From Siphonodentalium dalli (Eukaryota; Mollusca; Scaphopoda; Gadilida; Siphonodentaliidae), in NCBI GenBank assembly GCA_032622095.1, contig CP136063.1, positions 88,885,980 to 88,949,979 of the forward strand: DNA of 64,000 bases, in the 5' to 3' direction. Each line of letters starts with the position of its first letter. The first letter of the stretch is position 1. The position numbers and the translations under genes were made by a program. Under the pieces are notes generated by a model. That model ran no database searches. It saw nothing but the letters and a program-made list of their open reading frames with translations, and was not told the DNA's origin. Below, in pieces: positions 1-9,983 of this stretch.

Positions 1-636
1 ACCCTGAGTTTGAAATTGATTTTCATAAGAAAGGCCAAGATTATCAAGCCTTTTTGATAATGTGTCATTCAAGGAATCGACCCCTCGAAGGTCATCAATA
101 TTTACATGATTATTTTCAATAAAATTTTCATTTCGACCCACTAGTGAAGAAACTTGACTACCTTTAATCTTGTTTGTAGCCTGTGATGTAGCTACGATCC
201 GCGTCTCCAGTCGTTTTATCTCCAGTAACTTCGCAGACCTTTGTTTGTCTTTCTCAGCTTGGTGGAGCTGTTTATTGAGCTGCTCAATTCGTGCATCCAG
301 CTGAGAATCACTTTCATTACTGTTACACAAGTCAGTCATTTCGGCATCGCCACGTGAGTCATGCGATCCATCTCCCAGATCAGGGATTTCACGTTCAACT
401 TCAGATTGCTGGAATTGTGTCACAACTGTCCTTCGTTTTTTCTGACTGTTCATTTGAGAATTACTATCCACATGCGAAATGTCCCCAACATGATCTCGAA
501 CGAGATCTTCGTCGCCGCTTGCATCTGATTCAAGAGGGCTAATGCCAGTAATGGCAGCCTCACCATCAATGTCGCTGCCATCATTAATTTTTTTATAATT
601 TATTTCTTTGCGTTTTCTCTGCGAACGATCACCCAT
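1..636 (-). CDS. Partial CDS, N-terminal 212 codons of an unidentified charged coiled-coil protein
   Basis: Read on the minus strand, an ATG at 636-634 opens a frame that stays open for exactly 212 codons to base 1, so the 3' part lies outside the window. An in-frame stop lies about 55 bases upstream of the ATG (near 691), and the start context is GATATGG, a fair Kozak match. The product begins with a basic patch (MGDRSQRKRKE), then an acidic Ser/Asp/Glu-rich region (about residues 15-60), a second basic patch (QKKRR), and at roughly residues 118-150 a heptad-like helix (LDARIEQLNKQL onward) rich in Leu, Glu, Lys and Arg that should form a coiled coil. There is no signal peptide or membrane segment. 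I do not recognise the family. A basic-acidic N-terminus followed by a coiled coil suits a nuclear protein or the first ORF of a retroelement, but that is inference. It could also be the first exon of a spliced gene. Confidence 0.6.
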   Translation of the reverse strand, partial: MGDRSQRKRKEINYKKINDGSDIDGEAAITGISPLESDASGDEDLVRDHVGDISHVDSNSQMNSQKKRRTVVTQFQQSEVEREIPDLGDGSHDSRGDAEMTDLCNSNESDSQLDARIEQLNKQLHQAEKDKQRSAKLLEIKRLETRIVATSQATNKIKGSQVSSLVGRNENFIENNHVNIDDLRGVDSLNDTLSKRLDNLGLSYENQFQTQG

Positions 637-1007
637 ATCTTCATAGAATTTATTCAGAAGGAGGAACAATGATTCCGTCAAAGAAGTTTCAAATCAAAAT
701 GTCAAAAGTTCGACTCAAAAGTGTCGATGTTTGAAGATTGTATTAGCGGAAGAAAATTGTTTGTATTTTCCCGCATGGAAAGATCAAGAAAGGTAGAATT
801 GAGTTATCTCTCTTCATTCATCGGCGCCTGCTAGGAGGCTATAGTCTATTCCAAACTAATATTCCCTCATCTGCAATTACATAGTTTGACAAAGCCAAAC
901 CAACACAATTTATATTTATGGCTAATAATATGATCTTGGTGGCGTTACCATTTCTGACTATGGTTTTCTTGTCTTCATTGGTACCGGTATTGTTCTGATT
1001 ATACTAG

Positions 1008-1168
1008 GATTTGTGACAAAGGCGGTATTTAGTGCATGTGGCTGCAAAGGTGGTAGTGGCGGTGGGCGTGCTGTTGGTGGATATGGCGGTGGCGGGTATC
1101 GTGGTGGCGGATTCGGTGGTGGTGGTGGTGGCGGTGGTGGTGGCGGTGGAGGCGGCGGTGGATGTTGA
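1008..1168 (+). CDS. Candidate 3' terminal exon of a glycine-rich protein
   Basis: A frame ending in TGA at 1166-1168 encodes a tail with several Cys (ACGCKGG), then GGYGGGGYRGGGFGG and a poly-Gly run closing in Cys-stop. A plausible splice acceptor (pyrimidine-rich stretch ending ATACTAG at 1007) precedes GATTTGTGACAAAG. The same frame is open back to 929 and would there encode a hydrophobic helix (FLVFIGTGIVLIILGF), so a membrane segment followed by a Gly-rich tail is an alternative. No Met exists in that extension, so an upstream exon would be needed either way. The GGT/GGC repeat could also be a simple GGN microsatellite. Family not recognised. Confidence 0.3.
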
Positions 1169-1178
1169 TTGTTGATAT

Positions 1179-1219
1179 CCGACTGCCACTCTGTGTTAAA
1201 CCCGAAATGTGGCAGTCGG
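1179..1219 (+). other. Perfect 11-bp stem-loop just after the Gly-rich stop codon
   Basis: CCGACTGCCAC at 1179-1189 pairs perfectly with GTGGCAGTCGG at 1209-1219 around a 19-base loop. It begins 10 bases after the TGA of the glycine-rich frame. A 3'-UTR structure is possible. It could equally be the end of a small inverted-repeat element. Confidence 0.45.
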
Positions 1220-1394
1220 TATTGCCGGTTGCTCTATGTTAACATCGTTATACATGCACACACTAAATCTCGAGTAGCTAAATTTGGGTGGTTAGAATAT
1301 TCCAACGACTTTTATAGCATTATAAGCTACTTAAATATGCTATTTTTGCTACTTGACAAGTAGTTACACGATGGAACGAGGATAGTTAAGCGAT

Positions 1395-1503
1395 GTCTAT
1401 TCGTGATTGGTTCTATAACTGCACGTGACAACCTATTCAAATGGCGGCTTCCCAGTCGAGTCGAGAAAAGGCACAACTGTTTCTGTCAATCCAGCTAGAC
1501 TAA
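1395..1503 (+). promoter_or_regulatory. Candidate promoter and start region (CCAAT, E-box, ATGGCGGC)
   Basis: An inverted CCAAT box (ATTGG, 1406-1410) and an E-box CACGTG (1422-1427) lie just upstream of CAAATGGCGGC at 1438-1448, which fits the YY1-type initiator seen at many animal 5' ends. The ATG at 1441 opens a 20-codon frame (MAASQSSREK onward) ending at 1501-1503. Either this is a short leader ORF or the true first exon splices before the stop. I found no downstream exon that joins convincingly. The clustering of elements is the only evidence. Confidence 0.3.
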
Positions 1504-1811
1504 AATTTGAAAGGCGTAAAATGTATGTTGTATATATTCCCTGCTTCTGTGTGACAAGTCATGGTTATTTATAATCTTAGGTACATGCAGGACATCAGGT
1601 AACGAATTTACCAATTATTGATACGACATTTAGACGTCACCAAATTCCCAATTCAGAATAGTTTATTTTTGAAATTTCAATCTGTGACAAGGAGAGGTAA
1701 TATTTGCGCTCATGTCGCTTTTGTTTCTATATTGACGTATATCTATATGTTCTGTGTTCACATTGTAGCCTACTGGTAACTGTAATCATATAAACATAAT
1801 TCCACTTGTTG

Positions 1812-2777
1812 TATAAAAAATCCGCGACAATAGGTTAAATCAGCTATAGCCAGTATAGGGCCTACTGATTCCAGTCTGTATAATATTTATGTCCCAATGT
1901 TTCCCAAAATCATGCCAAATGGCCTCACCTCACGTTGGCGATTGGTCCAGTTTGCTCGTTGAAGTGAACATAGAAATATTATAATATACATTTGAGACAA
2001 CATTGAAAAACTAACTTTGAACATTGGAATAATATTGGGAAGCTAACGTTGAATTTTTTGACATTCGCTCAACGTTAAAATAATATTGGAATAAAAAAAG
2101 TATTTTTTTTTGTTATGTTCGCTCGATATGATCAACAACATTGAATTGAAAATGGGATAATTTTGGAAAACTAATGTCGAATATTGGGACGATCACTCGA
2201 TTTTGAAATAGCATTGGAATCCTAATGTTGATTTTGTTTTATGTTCGCTCAGCGTTGAAATAACGCTGGAAGCCTAATGTTTAATATCTGGACATATAAA
2301 AAATCCGCGACAATAGGTTAAATCAGCTATAGCCAGTATAGGGCCTACTGATTCCAGTCTGTATAATATTTATGTCCCAATGTTTCCCAAAATCATGCCA
2401 AATGGCCTCACCTCACGTTGGCGATTGGTCCAGTTTGCTCGTTGAAGTGAACATAGAAATATTATAATATACATTTGAGACAACATTGAAAAACTAACTT
2501 TGAACATTGGAATAATATTGGGAAGCTAACGTTGAATTTTTTGACATTCGCTCAACGTTAAAATAATATTGGAATAAAAAAAGTATTTTTTTTTGTTATG
2601 TTCGCTCGATATGATCAACAACATTGAATTGAAAATGGGATAATTTTGGAAAACTAATGTCGAATATTGGGACGATCACTCGATTTTGAAATAGCATTGG
2701 AATCCTAATGTTGATTTTGTTTTATGTTCGCTCAGCGTTGAAATAACGCTGGAAGCCTAATGTTTAATATCTGGACA
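1812..2777. repeat. 483-bp exact-looking tandem duplication
   Basis: Bases 1812-2294 are repeated as 2295-2777; by eye I see no differences. The unit contains several degenerate copies of a roughly 60-bp minisatellite built around AACGTTGAA and ATAATATTGGAA, which also continues from about 2780 to 2977. Near-identity implies a very recent duplication or an assembly artefact. Confidence 0.8.
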
Positions 2778-2981
2778 TTAATTTAGCGTTGAATCGACAT
2801 TGGGATTACGTTTGAAAGCTAAAGTTCACTTTTGTCAAGTTTTGTGATGTTCGATCAACAATGAAATAATGTTAGAAATCTAACAGTTTAAATTTGGACA
2901 ATCGTTCAACAATGAATCAATGTTGAAATAAAGTTGGAAACCTTATGTTGAATATCGAGATGTTATCTAATGTTGAATTAA

Positions 2982-5005
2982 AGGTACTCAATCCGATTCG
3001 ACGGTCCCCATATCATCAGATTCCAATAACAACACCATTTTTTTAAATGCCATTTCAGTTATCAGAAAAGATTAATTGCCCAAAACAATGATTTAGAACC
3101 ACAGTCAACTATAAAATTGCCCAAAACCTGTTATTTATCAAAGTTTTTTTCAACAAAATTTTATTGGTTGTCAAATATCTGACACAAAAAGCCACTCGAT
3201 TTGAGAGTTATCGATCTTCATCCGCTATCTTGTCAGATAAGTTCTTCTCGCCGACAGTTTACTGGGCCACTTGTAATGAGGTGTTGCATTCCGGGGAGAT
3301 AATTCGTGCATATCCGTCCAAGGTACTTCCGGTTGTTTATGTTTCGGCTTAGAAGCCACGTTAAATTGTGTGATCTGTCACCGAAGAAGGTGCGAAAACT
3401 ACACCAGTTTTTGTGGTGTTAGCTCTTTTAATTGATCCGGGATTTTATATTCCGTAATTAATTAATTTAGGGTTATGAAGCGCGTACAATCGAGGCGTTA
3501 TTTTAATTACAAGTATAAACAAAAAGCGCGATTAGGATTAGCATGTCGCACTCGTTCGCGACGCAAGAAAGGACTGCTGAGTACATGTCCTGGAACATGT
3601 CATGGATGTCGAATCCTTTGTCAGCCATTATGGAATCCCCAGGTTCACAGAGAGTGCCCAATGTTGACCTTTCTACTAACTGTCGGTCACTGGTAGAACC
3701 CCCATAACTGTCTGACACAAGATTCACTAAACCTCCTGGTGTGCACCCAACAATCACTTTAAGGGTGTTTCTGTTCTTATAGGTGGACCAAGTTGCCCGT
3801 TGTGATATGGGATTAGAAGGTCGTTTTATGGGAATTTCCGTTCCGTCGTTTATTGTTTTAGTTGTTGGAAATTTTCTCCTGAAATCAACAGGTGCATAAA
3901 ATCTCACAAGCGAATGCAAATTAAAAGAAACGGTGTACTAGTACTAAGGAATTATTTGGCATATATACATGTTCCATTGTAACTCACTTGTTTGTTATTC
4001 TTAAATTTTATTTTGACATTTAATTGTCATTAGCTGCAAATAGACACTTGAAGTTGTTAGTTCAGGCAACACCAAAAGAGTATTTCAATTTAAACAAATA
4101 AATTAGCACCCCCTTCAATAGAGTGAAAACAGTACTTTAATTTTACTGAAATATAAACTTATTTTCTGGAAATTAACTGCATGTAACTTTTATGTGTTGA
4201 ACATTACGACAATATGACAATTTTTATATTTATTTGCTCTTTTGGGTAAGTCATCTTATAAAAGTTGACGTGTAGATACCTTTTGTTGGCAAACAAGCTC
4301 AATGAGATGATATATGAAACGAACTTTGTGAAATGTTGGGTGAATGAAATGTTGAAGGAATGTTTTTATTCCCTAGCTGATCGTCAATCCTTGATTGTTA
4401 TTTAAAATAATGGAAAATAGTGAACCCATAATAACAGTGTATATATTACGGTATATACGACTTACAAGGATCATGTTTGCTCATGTAGTCATCCTCGGTG
4501 AAGTGTGCTGCACAAACGACACTAAAACTACTGGGTTTCCACTCTCCATTTCGGCCATCGCTTCGTCGAATGGCTACTGTCCATTTTTTTCGTAACTCTT
4601 TTGCCGCTTCGTCGTCACCTTTCGGGAATACGTGTTCCCCCGATTGTTACAATACATTGCACAACATTGTGACGGCATTGTTATTAGTTTGGTGATGAAG
4701 AATTAAAAGAATAGCGATCCGAACAAGTCAATAGACAGAATGAGACTGACAGATGTCTAGCGAAAATAAGCTTGTTTACTTCTAACCGGAAATGGACATG
4801 GCGGATCTAGCCACCTGGTGGCCGATGTCGATAAAGGGACGCAATCACAAAACAGTACCCCATTAAAAGACTAGATTTAAAATATCGATATCTGATTACT
4901 CCTACTGTACCTTGATGGGTGGGTTCCTCGACTCAAGTTAAATATTTTGTACCCCCGAAGCCAATGATATTGTAATTCGTGAGCGTTAATTCGGATTGAG
5001 TACCT
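2982..5005. mobile_element. DNA transposon with AGGTACTCAATCCGA termini (DDE_Tnp_4 type)
   Basis: The left end AGGTACTCAATCCGA and the right end TCGGATTGAGTACCT are inverted copies, flanked on both sides by TTAA (2978-2981 and 5006-5009). TTAA could be a 4-bp target duplication, or part of a TA or TWA duplication with a slightly longer terminus. The element contains a broken DDE_Tnp_4 transposase at 3503-3919. That family (PIF/Harbinger and ISL2EU) usually gives 2-3 bp duplications, so the TSD call is uncertain. About 120 bp inside the right end recurs in copies ending at 9983, 60150 and 38417 (inverted), so the family is multi-copy here. Confidence 0.75.
3503..3919 (-). pseudogene. Truncated DDE_Tnp_4 transposase (PIF/Harbinger-ISL2EU-like)
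   Basis: The minus-strand frame carries the family hallmarks in order: NDGTEIPIKRPSNP (first catalytic Asp in DGTE), ATWSTYKNRNTLKVIVGCTP, YGGSTSDRQL (second Asp), and GDSIMADKGFDIHD, which corresponds to the usual ADRGF block. A DDE transposase cuts and rejoins transposon ends. After GFDIHDMF the similarity stops and the frame ends within about 35 codons, so the third acidic residue and the C-terminus are missing; the N-terminal helix-turn-helix or THAP part is absent too. It is therefore inactive. It sits inside the inverted-repeat element 2982-5005, which it presumably once mobilised. Confidence 0.8.
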
Positions 5006-5090
5006 TTAATGTGGGAAACATAACACTGAATGTTGATACATGCTGTACGTTGAATCTAAGTTGAAATATCAATTATCATATAATATAGTC

Positions 5091-6397
5091 CATTGTAATT
5101 GTTATAAACCACTATCTGGTAGTTTGATGAAACTTTTAATTTCCGATTCGATTCCTTTATTTAGGAACCACCGGCGGACCATCGTACATTCCTAATTTTA
5201 TATTGTTTGTATATATTTGGCTATTCATAACACTGAAATTAATCGCTATGTTCATTCTAATGAACTCACAAATATTATAACCATAACATTGCTGAGAACT
5301 GTGATACTAATGGTATTCAATACATTGTGCTCATTATACCCCCTGCAACAATGTTGGAGTGGTATAGTGAAATCAGCTCGTCCATCGTTCGTGTGTGGAC
5401 ACAAATTTGTCCGGAGTTTTTCTCAGACAGTCGTTTTTTTTATCAATTTCCGTGAAACTTGGCAGAGACATCAACCACCATGGGAACCTGAGCACCTGCG
5501 ATTATGGCGTCTTGTCAGACTTTTTTGGTGGAGTTATCCCCCTTTTTCGACTTTAAACATATGGGGTACCGTTTGTGAGTCGTCTGGTCAAAAATTGCAC
5601 AACATTCTCAATCTGTCAATTAAGCCATGTTCCGATAATTGGAATCGGCTGCCAATGGTCGATAATAGCCCATAGAATATTAATCGTTACTCGCAATCAA
5701 ATCGATTGCCAAAATAAAAAATATGTTATATCAAAGCGCAATATGCACGCTTTAATAAAGCGTATACACAATACAACCATTGCATTGACTGTAGAAAACA
5801 TTTACATGTATAACAGTCTTAAAAGAATCATTACTAAATTCACCCTATGAGAATCTCATTCTGAAAATGCCAGACAAATTATACTCAGGCTTGGTTAATA
5901 ATAACCCACTACATTCATGAGATAATAAACAACCAGATCATACATTCGATCATGTGAGGTGGTAGTAATTGCTCTACCGTACATGTAAGTGATAAAAACA
6001 GAAGTTGCATGACTAATATATTTATGGCCTGCTTCATTGCAATGATATCGATATCATAATGTACAACGACATCACAATCGTCTGAACAAACTGCATGATC
6101 TCGTCGGGCCTGATTCTTCCACTTACGAATGAATCGTGGTCGTCTGAACGTTCACTTAAGGAACTCAATATTAATTGTTTTTAACCAAAGTTGTTTCCAC
6201 ATTGTTATTTCCTTGCTAAAATGTGATTATGTGATCAAAAGGATCTCTATATGAAATTATTGACCTTGTCCACTAAATTTGATTCGACTTTTGATAAAGC
6301 ACTCGGTTAGTAGATTTTGTATAAATTTCTGACTCATTACATATCCTCTAAAACTATATAGAATTCTCTATACCTTACTCATATTTAAATTCGATCA
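5091..6397. other. Mostly unremarkable AT-rich stretch
   Basis: No supported gene. At 5370-5560 the DNA resembles widespread invertebrate repeat text (CCGTCC-like start, then TTTCCGTGAAACTTGGCAGA), akin to the module found in the Helitron-like elements. The frame over 5217-5675 has no recognisable domain and crosses this repeat. Confidence 0.4.
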
Positions 6398-6583
6398 GTA
6401 CCCTCAGGTGCCAGATAAACGTGATGGCTGAATAAACGTGCTGGTTTACATTTACCCCTAAAATTATTAATAGTGCTGGCATTTTCACTTTTATATATAT
6501 CATGACCAAATAATTATGATGGCCAGCATATTCTTCCAAAATTAATAAGCGTGCCAGCACGTTTATTTGGTACCCAAGAGTAC
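6398..6583. mobile_element. Foldback MITE, 186 bp
   Basis: The ends are imperfect inverted repeats: GTACCC...CCAGATAAACGTG at the left and CACGTTTATTTGGTACCC...GAGTAC at the right. The motif AAACGTGCTGG recurs internally. No coding capacity beyond a chance minus-strand frame. Confidence 0.55.
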
Positions 6584-7249
6584 TATTTTTTGCGCACCCA
6601 ATATCATCCGATTTACATGGAAAAAATCTTGTTTGGTACGTCTGTATTATCAGTGCTATCTTCTTTAATTTTTGTGTGAACAGAACTGAAGAAATCTGTC
6701 AATTATTTCGACATGACAACAAGCACAATGCTGACATCTGACAGCATTACCGGAATTTCCAAAACCTACATCGTACAACACTGCCTGTTATTAGTCTCAC
6801 GATCCACTGTGAGGAATGAAGAAAATTACTACACCTATGGCTGATGAACACAAGTTTTACGCAACAAAATTCATTTGATAAGATTTTCAGACAATGCCAC
6901 GACATTAACCCCCGATCAAAAAATATCTTTTACCTTCCGCCATATTCCGGTTTTTAAAACAACTGTTTTTTCCAGATATTATTTTTATCGCCGGGAAACG
7001 CAGCACCCACACAGAAATATAATTTCGATTTATAGTGCCGGTATTCTTGCAAAAAGAAGTCGCTCTACGCGACAATAAAGGCTACCCAAACAACCACATA
7101 TAAAAACTGTTCAAATATAACAGATGAGCATCACGACCAGCGTATTCAGATTTGCGTCGGGGAAATAATAATGGCAATATTGAATATACAGTGTCAGCGC
7201 TCAGGTGCTTAATAGCCAATGCAATTTCCGTCCAGGACAAAACAGAAGT
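6584..7249. other. No gene seen
   Basis: AT-rich sequence without coding, RNA or clear repeat signal. Short frames here show no domains. Confidence 0.35.
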
Positions 7250-7870
7250 ACATGAGAAGGTACAGATATTGCAAGTCACCCCGACTAATACGAAGTAATC
7301 ACCCCCTCCCCCTGAATTGGTATCGCAAGCCACCCGACTAATACAGAATGTAATGCTATCGCGAGGGGCCCTGATTAAAACAGAACATAATGCTATTGCA
7401 AGTCGCCATGACTAATCAATCCCATCGACAGTAGCACAAACAAATAAAGAAGATAATCCAAAAGTGAATCACCCCATATAATACAGAAGATAATGCTATC
7501 GCGAGTCGGCCCAACTAAAACAGAAGATAATGCTATTATGAGTAGCCCTGACTAAAACAGAAGCTATTAAATTCTATTGCGAGTCTTCACGATTAATAGA
7601 GAATGTAATGCTATCACGAGTAGCACAGACTAAAACAGAAGGAAATATGCTATTGTGAGTCCTCCTGATTAATACAGAAGGCAATGCCATACTGAGTCGG
7701 CCCGATTCATACAGATTATAAAAATTAATGCTATCATGAGAAGCCCCGACTAAAACAGAAGGTACTGGTTTCGCCCCGAATAATACATAAGGTAATGCTA
7801 TATCGAGAGTCGCACCGACTAAACCAGAAGGAAATGTTTTGTGAGTCGTCCTGAAGGGAATGCTATTATG
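7250..7870. repeat. Degenerate ~45-60 bp minisatellite
   Basis: Variants of 'CTAAAACAGAAGGTAATGCT' followed by 'ATCGCGAGTCGCCCCGA' recur roughly ten times, with much internal divergence. A stray copy lies at 8331-8392 inside the neighbouring palindrome array, so the two repeats are intermingled. Confidence 0.7.
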
Positions 7871-8104
7871 TGGTGAATTTATGATAATGGAATAACCCAC
7901 CTATTCAGGGAGCAAATATTACATTTGAAATTTTGATAATAGCAAATAACCTCATAATAACATAATTAGATAGCATTGTTCTGAAATCATATAAAATTCA
8001 TACCAAATTGCATAGCTATTATATAAATTTGGGTAGCAAATTGCGATGCGATACCAGTTAATTTTCTCCATGCACCTATTCAACCTAACTTTAATAATAA
8101 TAAT

Positions 8105-8425
8105 AATAATTGCGCTGAAGCGCAATTGGTGGTTATCCCATATGAATTGATAATGGAATAACCTATCTATTCAGGGGTGTAAGCTTGTAAAAGAATTGCG
8201 CTGAAGCGCAATTGACATGAATCAAGCTGGATTGCGCTGAAGCTCAATTGAATTGCACTTCAGCGCAATTGGATTGTGCTTCAGTGCAATTGGATTGCAC
8301 TTCAGCGCAATTGAATTGCGCTTCAGCAATCGGCCCAACTAAAACATAAGGTACCAGTAATGCTATCGAGAGTCGCACCGACTAAACTTAGCGCAATTGA
8401 ATTGCGCTTCAGCGCAATTAAAAAT
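8105..8425. repeat. Cluster of AATTGCGCTGAAGCGCAATT palindromes
   Basis: The 20-bp near-palindrome AATTGCGCTGAAGCGCAATT and its variants (AATTGCGCTTCAGCGCAATT) occur about eight times in 320 bp, some abutting, some as half-sites. Each can form a cruciform or be a two-fold symmetric protein site. Confidence 0.75.
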
Positions 8426-8471
8426 AAATGTGAATTTGGCCTCCCATATAACCGGTCATGAATATCCCGTA

Positions 8472-8688
8472 CAGTAATGCCCTAATTAATCGACTCCATA
8501 ATCACAGCAGAATTATGGGTAACTTTTCAGGATTTAGTCGGAAATATGGCTTGCTGCCATTCATCGGAAAGCTTTCGCCGAGAGCTTTCCGATGAATGGC
8601 CGCAAGCCATATTTCCGACTAAATCCTGAAAAGTTACCCATAATTCTGCTGTGGTTATGGAGTCGATTAATTAGGGCATTAAGTACTG
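8472..8688. mobile_element. Near-perfect hairpin MITE, CAGTAATGCCC termini (Tc1/mariner-type)
   Basis: Two arms of about 105 bp are almost exact inverted copies meeting near 8576-8582 (GAAAGCTTTCGCCGAGAGC). The ends read TA|CAGTAATGCCCTAATTAATC with the complement at the right and TA outside, as expected for TA-duplicating Tc1/mariner-type elements. A 3-base insertion (AAG) breaks the right terminus. Related copies lie at 12832-13011 and 16328-16434. Confidence 0.8.
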
Positions 8689-9559
8689 TAGGCCCTAACC
8701 ATTTCAGCCCTACAAATACATCTTTTTCTTTTCACTTGTTGCGACATAAATTATAATTGCATTCATTGTCTTCGAATATTGTGTTATCACATATTACTTA
8801 GTAGTCATAACTGGTAATGGGCCTACCTCGAATCGATTCATCACTACCATTCCATATAGTAATGATAGTAGTATGTATATAATATTCAGGGTTGTGGTGC
8901 ATTTAACACACTGTATACTTATATCTGGTTCTATCTTATGGTACTAAGAATACGAAGATTCTGTTGCATGAGATTATCTAAATTGTACCCTCAGACTATC
9001 ACCCCATGCCATCACTATTATAAGGCACCATCACTATAAATTTTTTTTAGGTAAAATACCACCTATCTATGATTTCAGTTGTTTTCTATTTCTCTGTTGG
9101 CATCTTCAGAGACAGATTTTTTCAAATGGTGATATTATAGTGTTTTAATCATATGTTATGGCATAGATTGTTATTAACCGTATATGAAGGCTCTATAAAA
9201 AAAAACAAATAATTAGTGGCTCCAAAATTAGATGGGCCTTTAAAGTCACAATGTCACAATTGCTGTTCATCTCATACCAGTCTATCCAGCTACCGGTATA
9301 TTCTGCTAATCAGGATGTTATGGCACTCCAGTATTCATTATATATCACAACTGTTATAACCCATAATGACATTAAATTGCATGGAAACAGTAATTTATGG
9401 GCTGCGTGACGTGAATATCTATTGAGAAATAACATCATAATGTAATTGCGAAAACCAATAAAAATCAAATTTTTTGTTTTAATGTATTAAGTTATTTCCC
9501 TCATAAAAGGACTTTGTGATAAAGAATCCTCTCAATACTAGTTTAGAATATAGAATTAA
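8689..9559. repeat. AT-rich stretch with a fragment of dispersed repeat D
   Basis: About 9040-9240 matches the repeat at 52500-52690 and, inverted, at 61751-61960: shared text includes TTTTAATCATATGTTATGGC, ATAGATTGTTATTAA and ATGGGCCTT. No gene is visible in the remainder. Confidence 0.6.
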
Positions 9560-9983
9560 CTTTTAAAATAACCAAAACCTTCGGAATAGCGAATCTTCGG
9601 AACAGTGAACCTTCAGAATAGTGAACCTTTGGAATAGCGAACATTCATAATAGCTAGAGAACCTTTGAAATAGTGAACTTTCAGAATAGCAAACCTTGGA
9701 ATAAAGAATGTCCCCAATATGGCCTACATGTATCACTAAAGTATCATGACATTTAACCGCATTACCACTTGATTTAGAGTTATCCATCTACATCCACAAT
9801 TTTGTCCAAGACCATCCGTTTGATGACGTGTGTCTGGGACACATTATTACACCTCTCGAGAAATAACAAACTTCAAAAATTGATATCTGTTCAATCGGAG
9901 CTTTGATGGGTGTGTTCCAAGACTGGATTAAAGTAGTTTTACCCCCGAAGCCAAGAAATGGTATTTGATTGTATGGAGTACCT
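9560..9983. mobile_element. Short TTCGGAATAGCGAA repeats and end of an AGGTACTC-family element
   Basis: 9575-9710 holds about six copies of a ~22-bp motif (CCTTCGGAATAGCGAA and variants). From about 9755 the sequence matches the terminal part of the AGGTACTC family (ACCACTTGATTT, GAGTTATCCATC, CTTTGATGGGTG, CCCCCGAAGCCAAG), ending GAGTACCT at 9983 followed by TTAA. The left end is not evident. Confidence 0.6.

Larger units (their letters stand above)
1990..5090. repeat. Degenerate ~60-bp AT-rich minisatellite, split by a transposon
   Basis: Between 1990 and 2977 the sequence repeats variants of 'GTTGAAATAACATTGGAA ... CTAATGTTGAATATTGG ... GTTCGCTCAAC' at a spacing of about 55-65 bp. The same style resumes at 5010-5070 on the far side of the 2982-5005 transposon (ATGTTGATACATG, GTTGAATCTAAGTTGAAATA), so the transposon landed in a pre-existing array. 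Confidence 0.6.

Noticed and set aside
5217-5675. 152-codon frame
   Set aside because: It crosses a repeat module (CCGTGAAACTTGGCAGA) and has no domain signature.
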